DNA from: Butyrivibrio sp. | GTDB lineage: Bacteria > Bacillota > Clostridia > Lachnospirales > Lachnospiraceae | Length of the DNA: 64,000 nucleotides | Direction: 5' to 3' | NCBI GenBank assembly: GCA_015056495.1 | Contig: SVGC01000016.1 | Span: 35,518 to 99,517, forward strand | Shown here: positions 17,599 to 25,342 of the stretch, one piece after another | Layout: the number at the start of each line of letters is the position of its first letter | How positions within the stretch are numbered: position 1 is the first letter of the stretch | The notes under the pieces: model-generated | Database searches by the model: none | Told to the model about the DNA's origin: nothing | Seen by the model: only the letters and a program-made list of their open reading frames with translations | Translations under genes and position numbers: made by a program

Positions 17599-17919
17599 TT
17601 AGTTGTTTGAAGCTTCTGATGAAGCAGCATCTGCTGCGTCTTCAACTGACTCTTCTGATGAAGCAGCGTCTGAAGACTCTTCTGTTGAAGCTTCTGATGA
17701 AGCCTCGTCAGCTGCATCTGAAGATGCTGATGAAGCTGCGTCTGCTGCTTCTTCAACTGACTCTGCTGTTGTAGCTTCTACTGCTACTTCTTCAACTGAC
17801 TCTGCTGTTGTAGCTTCTGTTACAACTTCTTCAGATGCAACTTCGCTTGAACCACAACCAGCAAGAACTGCTGCTGATAAAACAAATACTGATAATAATG
17901 CTACGATATTCTTCTTCAT
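17599..17919 (-). CDS. Small Ser/Ala/Glu-rich repeat lipoprotein
   Basis: A 106-residue lipoprotein. The signal peptide ends in the lipobox LAGC (Cys about 22). The mature part is low complexity with imperfect repeats of the type EATTAESVEEVA and EAADAASSASSDAADEASSEAS, made almost wholly of Ala, Ser, Glu, Asp, Thr and Val. Such tails are unstructured spacers or helix-prone stalks at the cell surface; no enzymatic motif exists. AGGAG precedes the ATG. A long open frame on the opposite strand is a by-product of the GCT/TCT repeats. It diverges from another lipoprotein whose tail has similar composition. Confidence 0.8.
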   Translation of the reverse strand: MKKNIVALLSVFVLSAAVLAGCGSSEVASEEVVTEATTAESVEEVAVEATTAESVEEAADAASSASSDAADEASSEASTEESSDAASSEESVEDAADAASSEASNN

Positions 17920-18049
17920 AATTTTTATTCTCCTCTTTACTGTTACTTTTGCAATTTTGATGCAATAAAATAATTGCTTCAGTATTAGTACAAGAATTGA
18001 TTATATATTTAAAACCTAAAAAATACCACTACAAAATTATTCAAAATGC

Positions 18050-18069
18050 TTTAAGATTTTTTTAAGATT
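18050..18069. promoter_or_regulatory. Direct repeat with 11-bp phasing, OmpR-type site
   Basis: TTTAAGATT occurs at 18050-18058 and again at 18061-18069, an 11-bp period as used by tandem OmpR/PhoB-family dimers. It lies between the divergent lipoprotein genes, about 115 bp upstream of the right one, near the two-component genes at 15311-17355. Binding by that regulator is an inference. Confidence 0.45.
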
Positions 18070-18185
18070 TATGCAGTTTGCACAAAAAATGATTGTTTTT
18101 GATTAAAATTGATGAGTTTTTGAGTTTTACGATATAATAAAAAAGATATTTTTAAATATTAATAACGCAAAAGGAAACGAAAAAT

Positions 18186-18983
18186 ATGCCAATGAAACAT
18201 AAAGTCAGTTTTATTCTTTTTAACATAGCTATATTAACTTTTTTAACTTCGTGTGGCCCTTCAGAAGAGAAACTGGCTGAAGTAAATACAAAACTTCAGG
18301 CTCTTGAGAATGCAAGAACGGTTGCAGAAGAGACCTTTGGAGACCTGATCGATTCTTCATACAAAGATGAACTTGATAAGCTGAGCATTGCAGCAGATGA
18401 CATTGCTGCTCTGGAATATACCAAGATGAAGGATTCCAAGATTGATGAGATAATACCTTCCATCGAAAGCCTTACAGATGATTATGAAGCTATGGAAGCA
18501 GATCTGCTTGAGATTGCAGAAAAAGAAAAGGCAGAAGCTGAAGAAGAAGGCAGATATATCAATATTCAGGGATATGTTACTAATAAGACCGGTAAGACCA
18601 TTAACAGCATAATATTAAGGGATGATTCTCAGAATAAAGAAAGTGATGATCTGCTGATCAGTAATGTAGAACTTGGAAATAATGAAACACTTATGGGTAT
18701 AGTCTTTGAAGTATACATTCCAACAGATGTGTGGAGTATCATCATAACAACATCTGACGATTCTACCTACGTGGCACAGGTTCAGGATCTTGAAGACAGA
18801 TCAATGTTTGGAATGACATTTGGAGAAATTGCTGAAGACGGCACATTTACAGTTACAATTGGTGATTATGTATCTGAGGCAAAAGAGACAGAGGGAGCCA
18901 ATACTTCAAGTTCAGAAAGTAGTTCTATAAACGCAGAAGAAGAGGCCTCTTCAAACGAAGCCTCCTCTGAAAGTAGCAATTAA
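18186..18983 (+). CDS. Lipoprotein of unknown function, 265 aa
   Basis: A secreted lipoprotein: signal peptide with lipobox LTSC (Cys about 23), then a helical, charged region (about 25-125, coiled-coil-like with KLAEVNTKLQALENA), a beta-rich domain (about 128-230; INIQGYVTNKTGKTINSIIL, WSIIITTSDDSTYVAQV) and a Ser/Glu/Ala tail of about 30 residues like that of the divergent lipoprotein. The helical-then-beta layout suggests an anchored stalk with an FxLYD-like domain, but I do not recognise a named family. The AAAGGAAA site fits the 18186 start. The stop codon TAA interlocks with the stop of the convergent DUF3810 gene. Confidence 0.75.
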   Translation: MPMKHKVSFILFNIAILTFLTSCGPSEEKLAEVNTKLQALENARTVAEETFGDLIDSSYKDELDKLSIAADDIAALEYTKMKDSKIDEIIPSIESLTDDYEAMEADLLEIAEKEKAEAEEEGRYINIQGYVTNKTGKTINSIILRDDSQNKESDDLLISNVELGNNETLMGIVFEVYIPTDVWSIIITTSDDSTYVAQVQDLEDRSMFGMTFGEIAEDGTFTVTIGDYVSEAKETEGANTSSSESSSINAEEEASSNEASSESSN

Positions 18984-20158
18984 TTTGATGCCAGCATAAA
19001 TGGATTTTCCACTAGTTCTGGAGAATATTTGTAATATTCCATGATCAGTCCTACAACGTGATTGTAGCTGACTTTTCCTTCAAGAACTCCATTAACTTTT
19101 AAGGTTGTATCTACGAAAGTAGTTGCAGCCTTTTTTACTGTAGCGGTTTTGACGATTGCCTTGGCTTCAACCGTTGTCCAGGAATCGTCTGTAAGAAATT
19201 CATTATCATGTTTTACCAGAGCAGATATTTTTACATGTGAGTTATATACGCTTTTATCAACGGCCTTATAGAAATCATTATTGATATAATTCAGCACTCC
19301 AAGATATCCACTGTACTGAAATACGACATCATCTGAGTAAATGCAGGCCAAGAAGCCTATGAGGTTGGCCTCGTCTTCAAGTATATATCCGTGAGTATGG
19401 GCAAGTTCATGACACATAGTAAATGGCTTATTCATTATTGACATTGTATCGTTGTAGCCGGCCTCCATGGCAAATGGGAAATAATATCCCTGCATATACT
19501 GTTGGCTTATAAAATCAGAAAAATGAAGAGCTTTAGGACTTACGGAGTCGCCTTTTAATGCAGGGAACAGATCTGAAATACCGGCTATAGCTTCAGTTGC
19601 TGTTTTAGCCATATCCCCTTCATAAATCACGTTACCATTGGCATCGTGTGGGATTTCTTTGGAAAGACTGTTGCATTTTGTGACTACATAATCTCTCAGA
19701 GTAGCAAGCTCTTCCAGAGAATACTCATCAAGTACAGGCATATTGGCATCAACACTGCTGCAGTGATACAGAATAAAGCAATTGCATGACATTATAACTG
19801 ATATCAGCACCAGAAGCCATGCAGTAGCACTGTATAGAGGTTTTGTTATTTTTTTCAGGATACGATAGGAAACAAAAAAGCCTTTTTCAAGACTACGTGA
19901 TAACTTACTGATTGAAAAGAAAGCAAAACGGGACAAGGAAATAAAGAATAAAATCGCGCACCAGATGATTGCAGCGACAATCAGAATTTCGCCCACAGAA
20001 AATGAAAACTTAGAAGTAAATTTTCCAAAGCCATTGGTTAAAACCGGGAAAAAATATTGCCTGTACCCGTCAGAAAAACCTGGCATGAACCAGGCTAGAA
20101 GATTAACAAATACTACTAAAAATGAAATTGCGACTAATATTTTTGTTCCTTTTTTCAT
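18980..20158 (-). CDS. DUF3810 membrane protein with HExxH motif
   Basis: A 392-residue membrane protein. Three hydrophobic helices lie in the N-terminal third (about 5-25, 44-64, 98-118), followed by an extracytoplasmic region holding CHELAHTHGYILEDEANLIGF: the HELAH zinc-protease motif and a downstream Glu suited as third ligand (gluzincin pattern). This is the DUF3810 family; protease activity is likely by motif but unproven and no substrate is known. I start at 20158, where GGGG precedes ATG; a GTG five codons earlier is possible. Its stop overlaps that of the convergent lipoprotein by 3 bp. Confidence 0.85.
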   Translation of the reverse strand: MKKGTKILVAISFLVVFVNLLAWFMPGFSDGYRQYFFPVLTNGFGKFTSKFSFSVGEILIVAAIIWCAILFFISLSRFAFFSISKLSRSLEKGFFVSYRILKKITKPLYSATAWLLVLISVIMSCNCFILYHCSSVDANMPVLDEYSLEELATLRDYVVTKCNSLSKEIPHDANGNVIYEGDMAKTATEAIAGISDLFPALKGDSVSPKALHFSDFISQQYMQGYYFPFAMEAGYNDTMSIMNKPFTMCHELAHTHGYILEDEANLIGFLACIYSDDVVFQYSGYLGVLNYINNDFYKAVDKSVYNSHVKISALVKHDNEFLTDDSWTTVEAKAIVKTATVKKAATTFVDTTLKVNGVLEGKVSYNHVVGLIMEYYKYSPELVENPFMLASN

Positions 20159-20294
20159 AGATGCCCCATCCACAAGAAGAAATATTGTCTATCTTGTATA
20201 AATGGTAGCATCTAATTATGACATGGGTATGACTAAATGACCATAAAGTTGTTAATAATTTGGACATATTTAGTAATTTTGTACATATAATTGA

Positions 20295-20750
20295 TCATTC
20301 AGACTTACAAGCACCACAATAACCATATATCTCAAGCTGGTGACCGGTGATCATGAAATCTGACATTTCAGATCCAAGCATACGTCTCGTATCAAGGATA
20401 GGGCAGCCCTTAAGTGCAAATTTGGTGTGGCATTTAAGGCATACAGCATAGTGCCTGTGCCTTCCTGTTTTTAGCTCGTACAGAGCGTTGTCTTCAGTAG
20501 AAAAAACAGTTTTGGAAACAACACCTGCATTCTCGAAAGCAAGTAGGGATCTGTATACCGTGGAAAAAGCGTAGTTTTCCTTTGGATTATCAATTGTAAG
20601 TTTCTTAAATATATCTGCAGCAGAAACAGGTATTTCTGAACTGGATAATATCTTATATATTTCAATTCGTTGTCTGGTCTTTTTTACGCCTTCAGGCCAA
20701 TTTCTATCTATTGCAGCATCATTGCATGCCGGTTTGATAAGCTTTGCCAT
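20295..20750 (-). CDS. Fur-family metal regulator, Zur-like
   Basis: A 151-residue Fur-family repressor, with winged helix (about 40-80; AADIFKKL, FSTVYRSLLAFENAG) and a metal domain with TGRHRHYAVCLKCHTKF (His-rich site, Cys104/Cys107) and GYCGACKSE (Cys145/Cys148). It lies 14 bp downstream of an ArsP_2-type exporter gene on the same strand, so both form an operon that the protein probably controls through the palindrome at 21712-21732. Zinc, manganese or another divalent metal is possible; calling it Zur-like rests on the His-rich site only. Confidence 0.85.
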   Translation of the reverse strand: MAKLIKPACNDAAIDRNWPEGVKKTRQRIEIYKILSSSEIPVSAADIFKKLTIDNPKENYAFSTVYRSLLAFENAGVVSKTVFSTEDNALYELKTGRHRHYAVCLKCHTKFALKGCPILDTRRMLGSEMSDFMITGHQLEIYGYCGACKSE

Positions 20751-20764
20751 GATAAATCTCCCAA

Positions 20765-21655
20765 TTAAAGTGCAATTCCAAGTAGATCAATTACGAAACC
20801 AAAAACAGTACCAATAATGTAAAGCATAATGGTAATGTTTATATTCTCCTTAAGCTTTGGATTGACTCTAAAGAGTACCAATAGTCCAATTCCAGCGCCA
20901 ACTAACAGTCCTGACATCATAGAACCGAATGTGATCATACCTTCCAGATATAACTCGGTAATGATGATAGATGCAGCACAGTTAGGTATCAGTCCGATGA
21001 CACCTGCAAGTATGTGTGAAAGAATAGGCGCATTGGATAAGATTCCAGAAAGAGTATCTTCTCCAATGAAAGCAATTAAAAGGTTAAGCACAAAAGTAAT
21101 TACAATTATGTAAAGAAAGATGTGAAGAGTATGGACTAAAGCAGATTTGATGATACCTGAATTAGATTCATCTTCTTCGCAGTGACAGTGCTCTTTTTCA
21201 CATAGTGCATCAATCTGAAGCGGATCATTCTCAGACATATTTTTTCTCTTATGATATCTGTGGATGATAAAGTCGATTGCAAAACCTGCAATAATACCGA
21301 TTACAGCCTTGATAAGAAGTGTGCAGAGCATCATTCCTACAGGCATCTGAGCAGAGATCAGAAGAGGAAGCATTTCATCTGATGTTGAAAGATAAATTGC
21401 TATAAGTGTTCCAAGGGTTATGACTCTTCCTGCGTAGAGATTAGAAGCTGCTGCAGAGAAACCACACTGAGGAATAGCACCAAGCAAACCTCCGAATAAA
21501 GGACCAAAGTGTCCTGATTTCTCAACAAGCTCCTGGGTATGTTCTCCTGCATGGTGTTCCAAAAGCTCCATGAGAAGATATGTTACAAACAGGAATGGTA
21601 AGATCTTGATCGCATCAATACCTGTATCTATCACTACATCTAATAACATTTCCAT
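20765..21655 (-). CDS. ArsP_2-type 10-TM putative metal exporter (DUF2899)
   Basis: A 296-residue polytopic membrane protein of the ArsP_2/DUF2899 family, annotated variously as putative manganese or arsenic exporter. The two homologous halves each carry a motif: LLGAIPQCGFSAAASNLYAGRVITLGT in the first (key residues Pro-Gln-Cys-Gly-Phe) and GVIGLIPNCAASIIITELYLEG in the second (Pro-Asn-Cys-Ala-Ala), with a His/Cys/Glu-rich cytoplasmic loop between (CEKEHCHCEEDE, about 160-172). The start at 21655 has TGGAG upstream; the frame extends to 21730 through the operator. Partnered with a Fur-family regulator, it is probably metal-responsive; substrate unknown. Confidence 0.82.
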   Translation of the reverse strand: MEMLLDVVIDTGIDAIKILPFLFVTYLLMELLEHHAGEHTQELVEKSGHFGPLFGGLLGAIPQCGFSAAASNLYAGRVITLGTLIAIYLSTSDEMLPLLISAQMPVGMMLCTLLIKAVIGIIAGFAIDFIIHRYHKRKNMSENDPLQIDALCEKEHCHCEEDESNSGIIKSALVHTLHIFLYIIVITFVLNLLIAFIGEDTLSGILSNAPILSHILAGVIGLIPNCAASIIITELYLEGMITFGSMMSGLLVGAGIGLLVLFRVNPKLKENINITIMLYIIGTVFGFVIDLLGIAL

Positions 21656-21711
21656 AAATACTCCAATCTCAGATTTTTTATCTGGGGAAAATAATAACAG
21701 AAACAAAATGC

Positions 21712-21732
21712 AAATGCAAACTATTTGCATTT
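21712..21732. promoter_or_regulatory. 9-3-9 palindromic operator upstream of the exporter
   Basis: AAATGCAAA-CTA-TTTGCATTT is a perfect inverted repeat, with extra ATGCAAA and TTTGCAAA half-sites flanking it. It lies 57 bp before the exporter start and is the natural candidate for the site of the Fur-family regulator in the same operon. Confidence 0.65.
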
Positions 21733-21760
21733 AAATTTTTTGCAAAAAAAATATCAGAGA

Positions 21761-21831
21761 AGCAGGTGATGGGAATCGAACCCACGTATCCAGCTTGGAA
21801 GGCTGGTGTTCTACCATTGAACTACACCTGC
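21761..21831 (-). tRNA. tRNA-Gly (TCC)
   Basis: Full cloverleaf on the minus strand: acceptor GCAGGTG/CACCTGC, D-loop AGTTCAATGGTAGAAC, anticodon arm CCAGCCTTCCAAGCTGG with anticodon TCC, T-arm GTGGGTTCGATTCCCAT. CCA is not encoded. Confidence 0.96.
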
Positions 21832-21850
21832 ATAGGTCTGACAATGAGTT

Positions 21851-21879
21851 ATTTTACTCACTTTAAATAAAACTGTCAA
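21851..21879 (-). promoter_or_regulatory. Promoter of tRNA-Gly
   Basis: Minus strand -35 TTGACA (21874-21879), 17-bp spacer, -10 TAAAAT (21851-21856), about 12 bp before a start site close to the tRNA 5' end. Confidence 0.85.
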
Positions 21880-21975
21880 GAGTTTGTGAACACATTAGTA
21901 ATTTTAGGTAATTTTAAGGTTCAAATGTGATAAAGAATAGAGCGCTTAATTATAAGAAAAATTATAGGAGTTGAT

Positions 21976-23496
21976 ATGGGCCTAGTAAAAGAAAAACTAA
22001 AGAATATCAAAGATAAGGTAAAGGGGCTGTCAAAACCAAAGAAAATTCTGGCAGTGGTCATTATCGTAGCAATAATCTGTGGCGCATCTTTTGGAACATA
22101 TTATTTTGTTACGAGTAGCAATTCATCTGGTGATCACATGATGGGCGGTATGGGTTTTGAAGAAATGTCCACGATGGAAGGCAATGTGATCACTGCCAGT
22201 GGAACAACAACCATGGGCATGGTTACAGAGACTTTTGATGTAGATTCCCTAGAGACAGAATTAGAAATAGAAGAAGTGTATCTGAATAATGGGGATGAAG
22301 TCGCTGAAGGCGATAAGATCTTGAAGATATCCGAAGAGAGTCTGGAAAAAGCAAGAACAGAACTTGAACAGGCGGCTCTTGAAGCTGAGTACGCATATCG
22401 GCTCGGCGTGATCACTAATCAGGAGTCACTTATAACTGCTCAGAGTACTTATGATACAGCGAGTGTAAATGCACAATACGCTGAGAATGATTATAACGAT
22501 GCAGTGTTACAGGCACAGGAGACTGTGGATGATCTTCAGGCGCAGGTCGATGAAGCGCAGGAATTGGTTGATGAATACACAGATGCCATTGCTAATAATA
22601 CTTACTATACAGAATATGATGTGGAGAATCTCAAAAATACGGCATATGAGAATTTTGCTCTGCTTATGCAGCTGTATGAAGAATGGGAGATAGATGATAG
22701 TTCAACAAGCTCAGGCAATTCTTCAGGCAGTTCATCAGGCAGTTCATCAGGAGGTTCATCCGGTGGCTCATCAGGAACTACATATTCCAATTCTTTATCT
22801 TCTATATATAGTGCATTTGCATCTGAGGTAGAAGAAGAGGAGCAGGAATACGAAACGGCTCTGGAAAGCTATGAAGAGGCAATGGAAACAGCTCAGAGCA
22901 ATCTGACAAAAGCACAGGCCAACCTTGAAAAACTTACGGCACAGCTCGAACAGGCTAAAGTAGCCTATGATGATGCTGTTACTTCAGCAAAATCTACCTA
23001 TACAGAGACTGTAGCTGCTCAGGAAACAGCAGAGGACACTTATAACACATCAGTTGATAAGGCCAATGAAGAACTGGAAACATTGAAGGATGCAATGGAA
23101 GATGCCCAGGATAATCTTGAAGCTTTTGAAACAGCCATAAGTGACGGTTATATGTACACAACTACTGCAGGAACCATCATGATGGTCAACGTAAAAGAAA
23201 ATGAGAGTCTTGCAGCTGACAGCATAGTTATCGCATATACAGATTCAACAACAATTTCTGTTGCTGCTTCTGTAGACCAGCAGTACATATCACAGCTCAG
23301 CATTGGACAGAGTGCTTCAGTTGTATTTAGCGAATATGGAACTTATGAAGGTACTATCGTTTCAATAAATCCTGCAACTCAGTCAAGCAGCAGATCTTCA
23401 GTGACATATACAGTAACAGTTTCACTGGATGGAGATGTAAGCCAGTTATCTCAGAACTTATCTGCAACAGTTTATTTTACGGTAGAGGAGGAATAA
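21976..23496 (+). CDS. HlyD/MacA-type efflux adaptor, first of three
   Basis: A 506-residue membrane-fusion (adaptor) protein. N-terminal TM at about 25-47, then a Met/Gly stretch (MMGGMGFEEM, about 56-65), a split biotinyl-lipoyl-like domain (EVYLNNGDEVAEGDKILKI and later TTTAGTIMMVNVKENESLAADS), a long alpha-helical hairpin (about 130-390) interrupted by a Ser/Gly-rich linker near 243-270, and a beta-barrel domain (SVAASVDQQYISQLSIGQSA, TVTVSLDGDVSQLSQNLSA). It should connect the MacB-like permease to the wall or partner proteins. First gene of the operon; a second adaptor begins 5 bp after its stop. Confidence 0.88.
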   Translation: MGLVKEKLKNIKDKVKGLSKPKKILAVVIIVAIICGASFGTYYFVTSSNSSGDHMMGGMGFEEMSTMEGNVITASGTTTMGMVTETFDVDSLETELEIEEVYLNNGDEVAEGDKILKISEESLEKARTELEQAALEAEYAYRLGVITNQESLITAQSTYDTASVNAQYAENDYNDAVLQAQETVDDLQAQVDEAQELVDEYTDAIANNTYYTEYDVENLKNTAYENFALLMQLYEEWEIDDSSTSSGNSSGSSSGSSSGGSSGGSSGTTYSNSLSSIYSAFASEVEEEEQEYETALESYEEAMETAQSNLTKAQANLEKLTAQLEQAKVAYDDAVTSAKSTYTETVAAQETAEDTYNTSVDKANEELETLKDAMEDAQDNLEAFETAISDGYMYTTTAGTIMMVNVKENESLAADSIVIAYTDSTTISVAASVDQQYISQLSIGQSASVVFSEYGTYEGTIVSINPATQSSSRSSVTYTVTVSLDGDVSQLSQNLSATVYFTVEEE

Positions 23497-23500
23497 ATAG

Positions 23501-25306
23501 TTGAAACAGAAGCTTAAAAGAAAACTAAAGAATAGAAAATTTATGGTTCGATTCCTTCTCATAGCCGTAGTAGTTCTGGCTTTAGTATCTCTTTCATTGT
23601 ACAAGCTTATTATTGAACCGCTGCAGAGTGCAGATACCTATGTATATAAAGAAGTAACAGTTGAAAGAGGTGATCTGGTCCTTGGAATAATGGAAAGTGG
23701 ATCAGTTGAACTGGCAATATCGGAACTTGATTATGATCTGGTAATTGAAACAGATGATGATGAAGATGATGACGACGACGATGACGATGATGATGATGAT
23801 GACGAGAGCAGTAAATATCTTGAAATAGAAGAAGTCTACGTCGCACAGGGACAGAGGATAACCGAAGGAGAAGCATTATTTAAGCTGACAGATGAAAGCG
23901 TAGAATCTGTTAAACGAATCCTTACCTCTAATCAGACAGATGCGACTATAGCACTTGCAGAAGCACAGGAAGCCTATAGTACTGGAGCATTGGAAGCATC
24001 TAACACACAGACTGAGACCAATGTGACAGCGGCTAATGCAGCTACTCTGTATAATGCGACAATTGCAGAACTTGAAGCAACAATCACTGCATATCAGGGA
24101 GATATTGAAGCTTTGACAGCAGAGATCCAGAAGTATCAGGAAAAACTGGTGGACGAAGATCTTCTGGAATCATTGGAAGAAGCAAGACTCGAACTGGTAG
24201 CAGCACAAAATGTATTTAATGATACAGACGTATCAAATTTTGGAGCCTATACCTCTAATCTTGCTGATCTTAATACAGCACAAAGTGCGTATGACAGCAT
24301 AGTAGAGGAAATGGAAGGTTATCAGGACATAATTGATACAGACCAGGAACAGATAGAGACAGACAATGAAGCGATAGCCAAGGCTCAGGCAGAACTGCTG
24401 GTCAAACAGCAGGAAGCTCAAAATACATATGATTCATCAGTGTTAAATGGAGAGCTGTCAGGAGATGTTTATTCATACTCCGTAAGCTCATTGGAAGAAG
24501 CGGTAACAGAAGCACAGACTGCACTTGATGAAGCACAGGCAGCTCTGGATGAATTCAATGCTTTTGTTGGTGATGATGGAATCATATATTCGAATGGATC
24601 AGGTCTGGTGACGGCGGTTAACTATGAAGCGGGAGATGAACTTACTACAACAGGAGCAATGGTTACTTATACTGAATCAGATGATTATTCAGTATCGATA
24701 GATGTATCAGAAGAAGATATATCTACGATCAAAGTCGGAGATTCTGTAGATATTGTTTTTTCAGCATATGAGGATGAAACATACGAAGGCAGTGTATCAG
24801 CTATTACAACTACAGCCAGTGACAATCATTCAACAACAGTCTCATATACTGTGACAATAGATATTCTTGGAGATACAACGGCTCTATACGGAGGAATGAC
24901 AGCAGATGTAACATTCGTGTCTGATTCTGTATCAGATGTTTTATATGTATCTGACCAGGCAATTGTATACGACGGAGATGATGCATATGTATATCAGCTT
25001 GTTAATGGAGAGTATACATTAGTGCCTGTAGAAGTTGGATTTACTAATGGATCAGAAATAGAGATAACAAGCGGACTTAACGAAGGAGACACTATTTATA
25101 TCGCAAGCAAGATCAGTTCTTCAAGCAGCGTGAGTGAACTCAAAGATACTTCCGATGCAAGTCAGGATTCATCTGGTGGTGACAATACTCAGACAGAGAC
25201 AGGAAGCGGAGAATCAGGAATGCCATCAGGAGGAGGTATGCCTTCAGGAGATTCAATGCCTTCAGGTGGTGGAATGCCAAGTGGTGGAGGCCCGGGAGGA
25301 AACTGA
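23501..25306 (+). CDS. HlyD/MacA-type efflux adaptor, second of three
   Basis: A 601-residue adaptor. TM at about 17-37; first lipoyl half EVYVAQGQRITEGEALFKL; helical hairpin about 140-350; second half NGSGLVTAVNYEAGDELTTTG; beta-barrel and membrane-proximal domains up to about 550, including YVSDQAIVYDGDDAYVYQL. Odd features: a run of about 15 Asp residues near 87-103 encoded by GAY repeats (23755-23808), and a C-terminal tail of MPSGGG repeats (about 575-601). It begins with TTG after a GAGGAGG site. The acid run lies just before the lipoyl half on the outside and might bind Ca2+ or other cations; this is inference. Confidence 0.87.
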   Translation: MKQKLKRKLKNRKFMVRFLLIAVVVLALVSLSLYKLIIEPLQSADTYVYKEVTVERGDLVLGIMESGSVELAISELDYDLVIETDDDEDDDDDDDDDDDDDESSKYLEIEEVYVAQGQRITEGEALFKLTDESVESVKRILTSNQTDATIALAEAQEAYSTGALEASNTQTETNVTAANAATLYNATIAELEATITAYQGDIEALTAEIQKYQEKLVDEDLLESLEEARLELVAAQNVFNDTDVSNFGAYTSNLADLNTAQSAYDSIVEEMEGYQDIIDTDQEQIETDNEAIAKAQAELLVKQQEAQNTYDSSVLNGELSGDVYSYSVSSLEEAVTEAQTALDEAQAALDEFNAFVGDDGIIYSNGSGLVTAVNYEAGDELTTTGAMVTYTESDDYSVSIDVSEEDISTIKVGDSVDIVFSAYEDETYEGSVSAITTTASDNHSTTVSYTVTIDILGDTTALYGGMTADVTFVSDSVSDVLYVSDQAIVYDGDDAYVYQLVNGEYTLVPVEVGFTNGSEIEITSGLNEGDTIYIASKISSSSSVSELKDTSDASQDSSGGDNTQTETGSGESGMPSGGGMPSGDSMPSGGGMPSGGGPGGN

Positions 25307-25342
25307 TAGATTATTGCATTTCTAGGAAAGAAAGAGGATGAC

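Noticed and set aside
17603..17968. Plus-strand open frame of 121 codons opposite the small lipoprotein gene
   Set aside because: It is the mirror of GCT/TCT repeats of the minus-strand lipoprotein, which has a proper signal peptide, lipobox, ribosome site and terminator.
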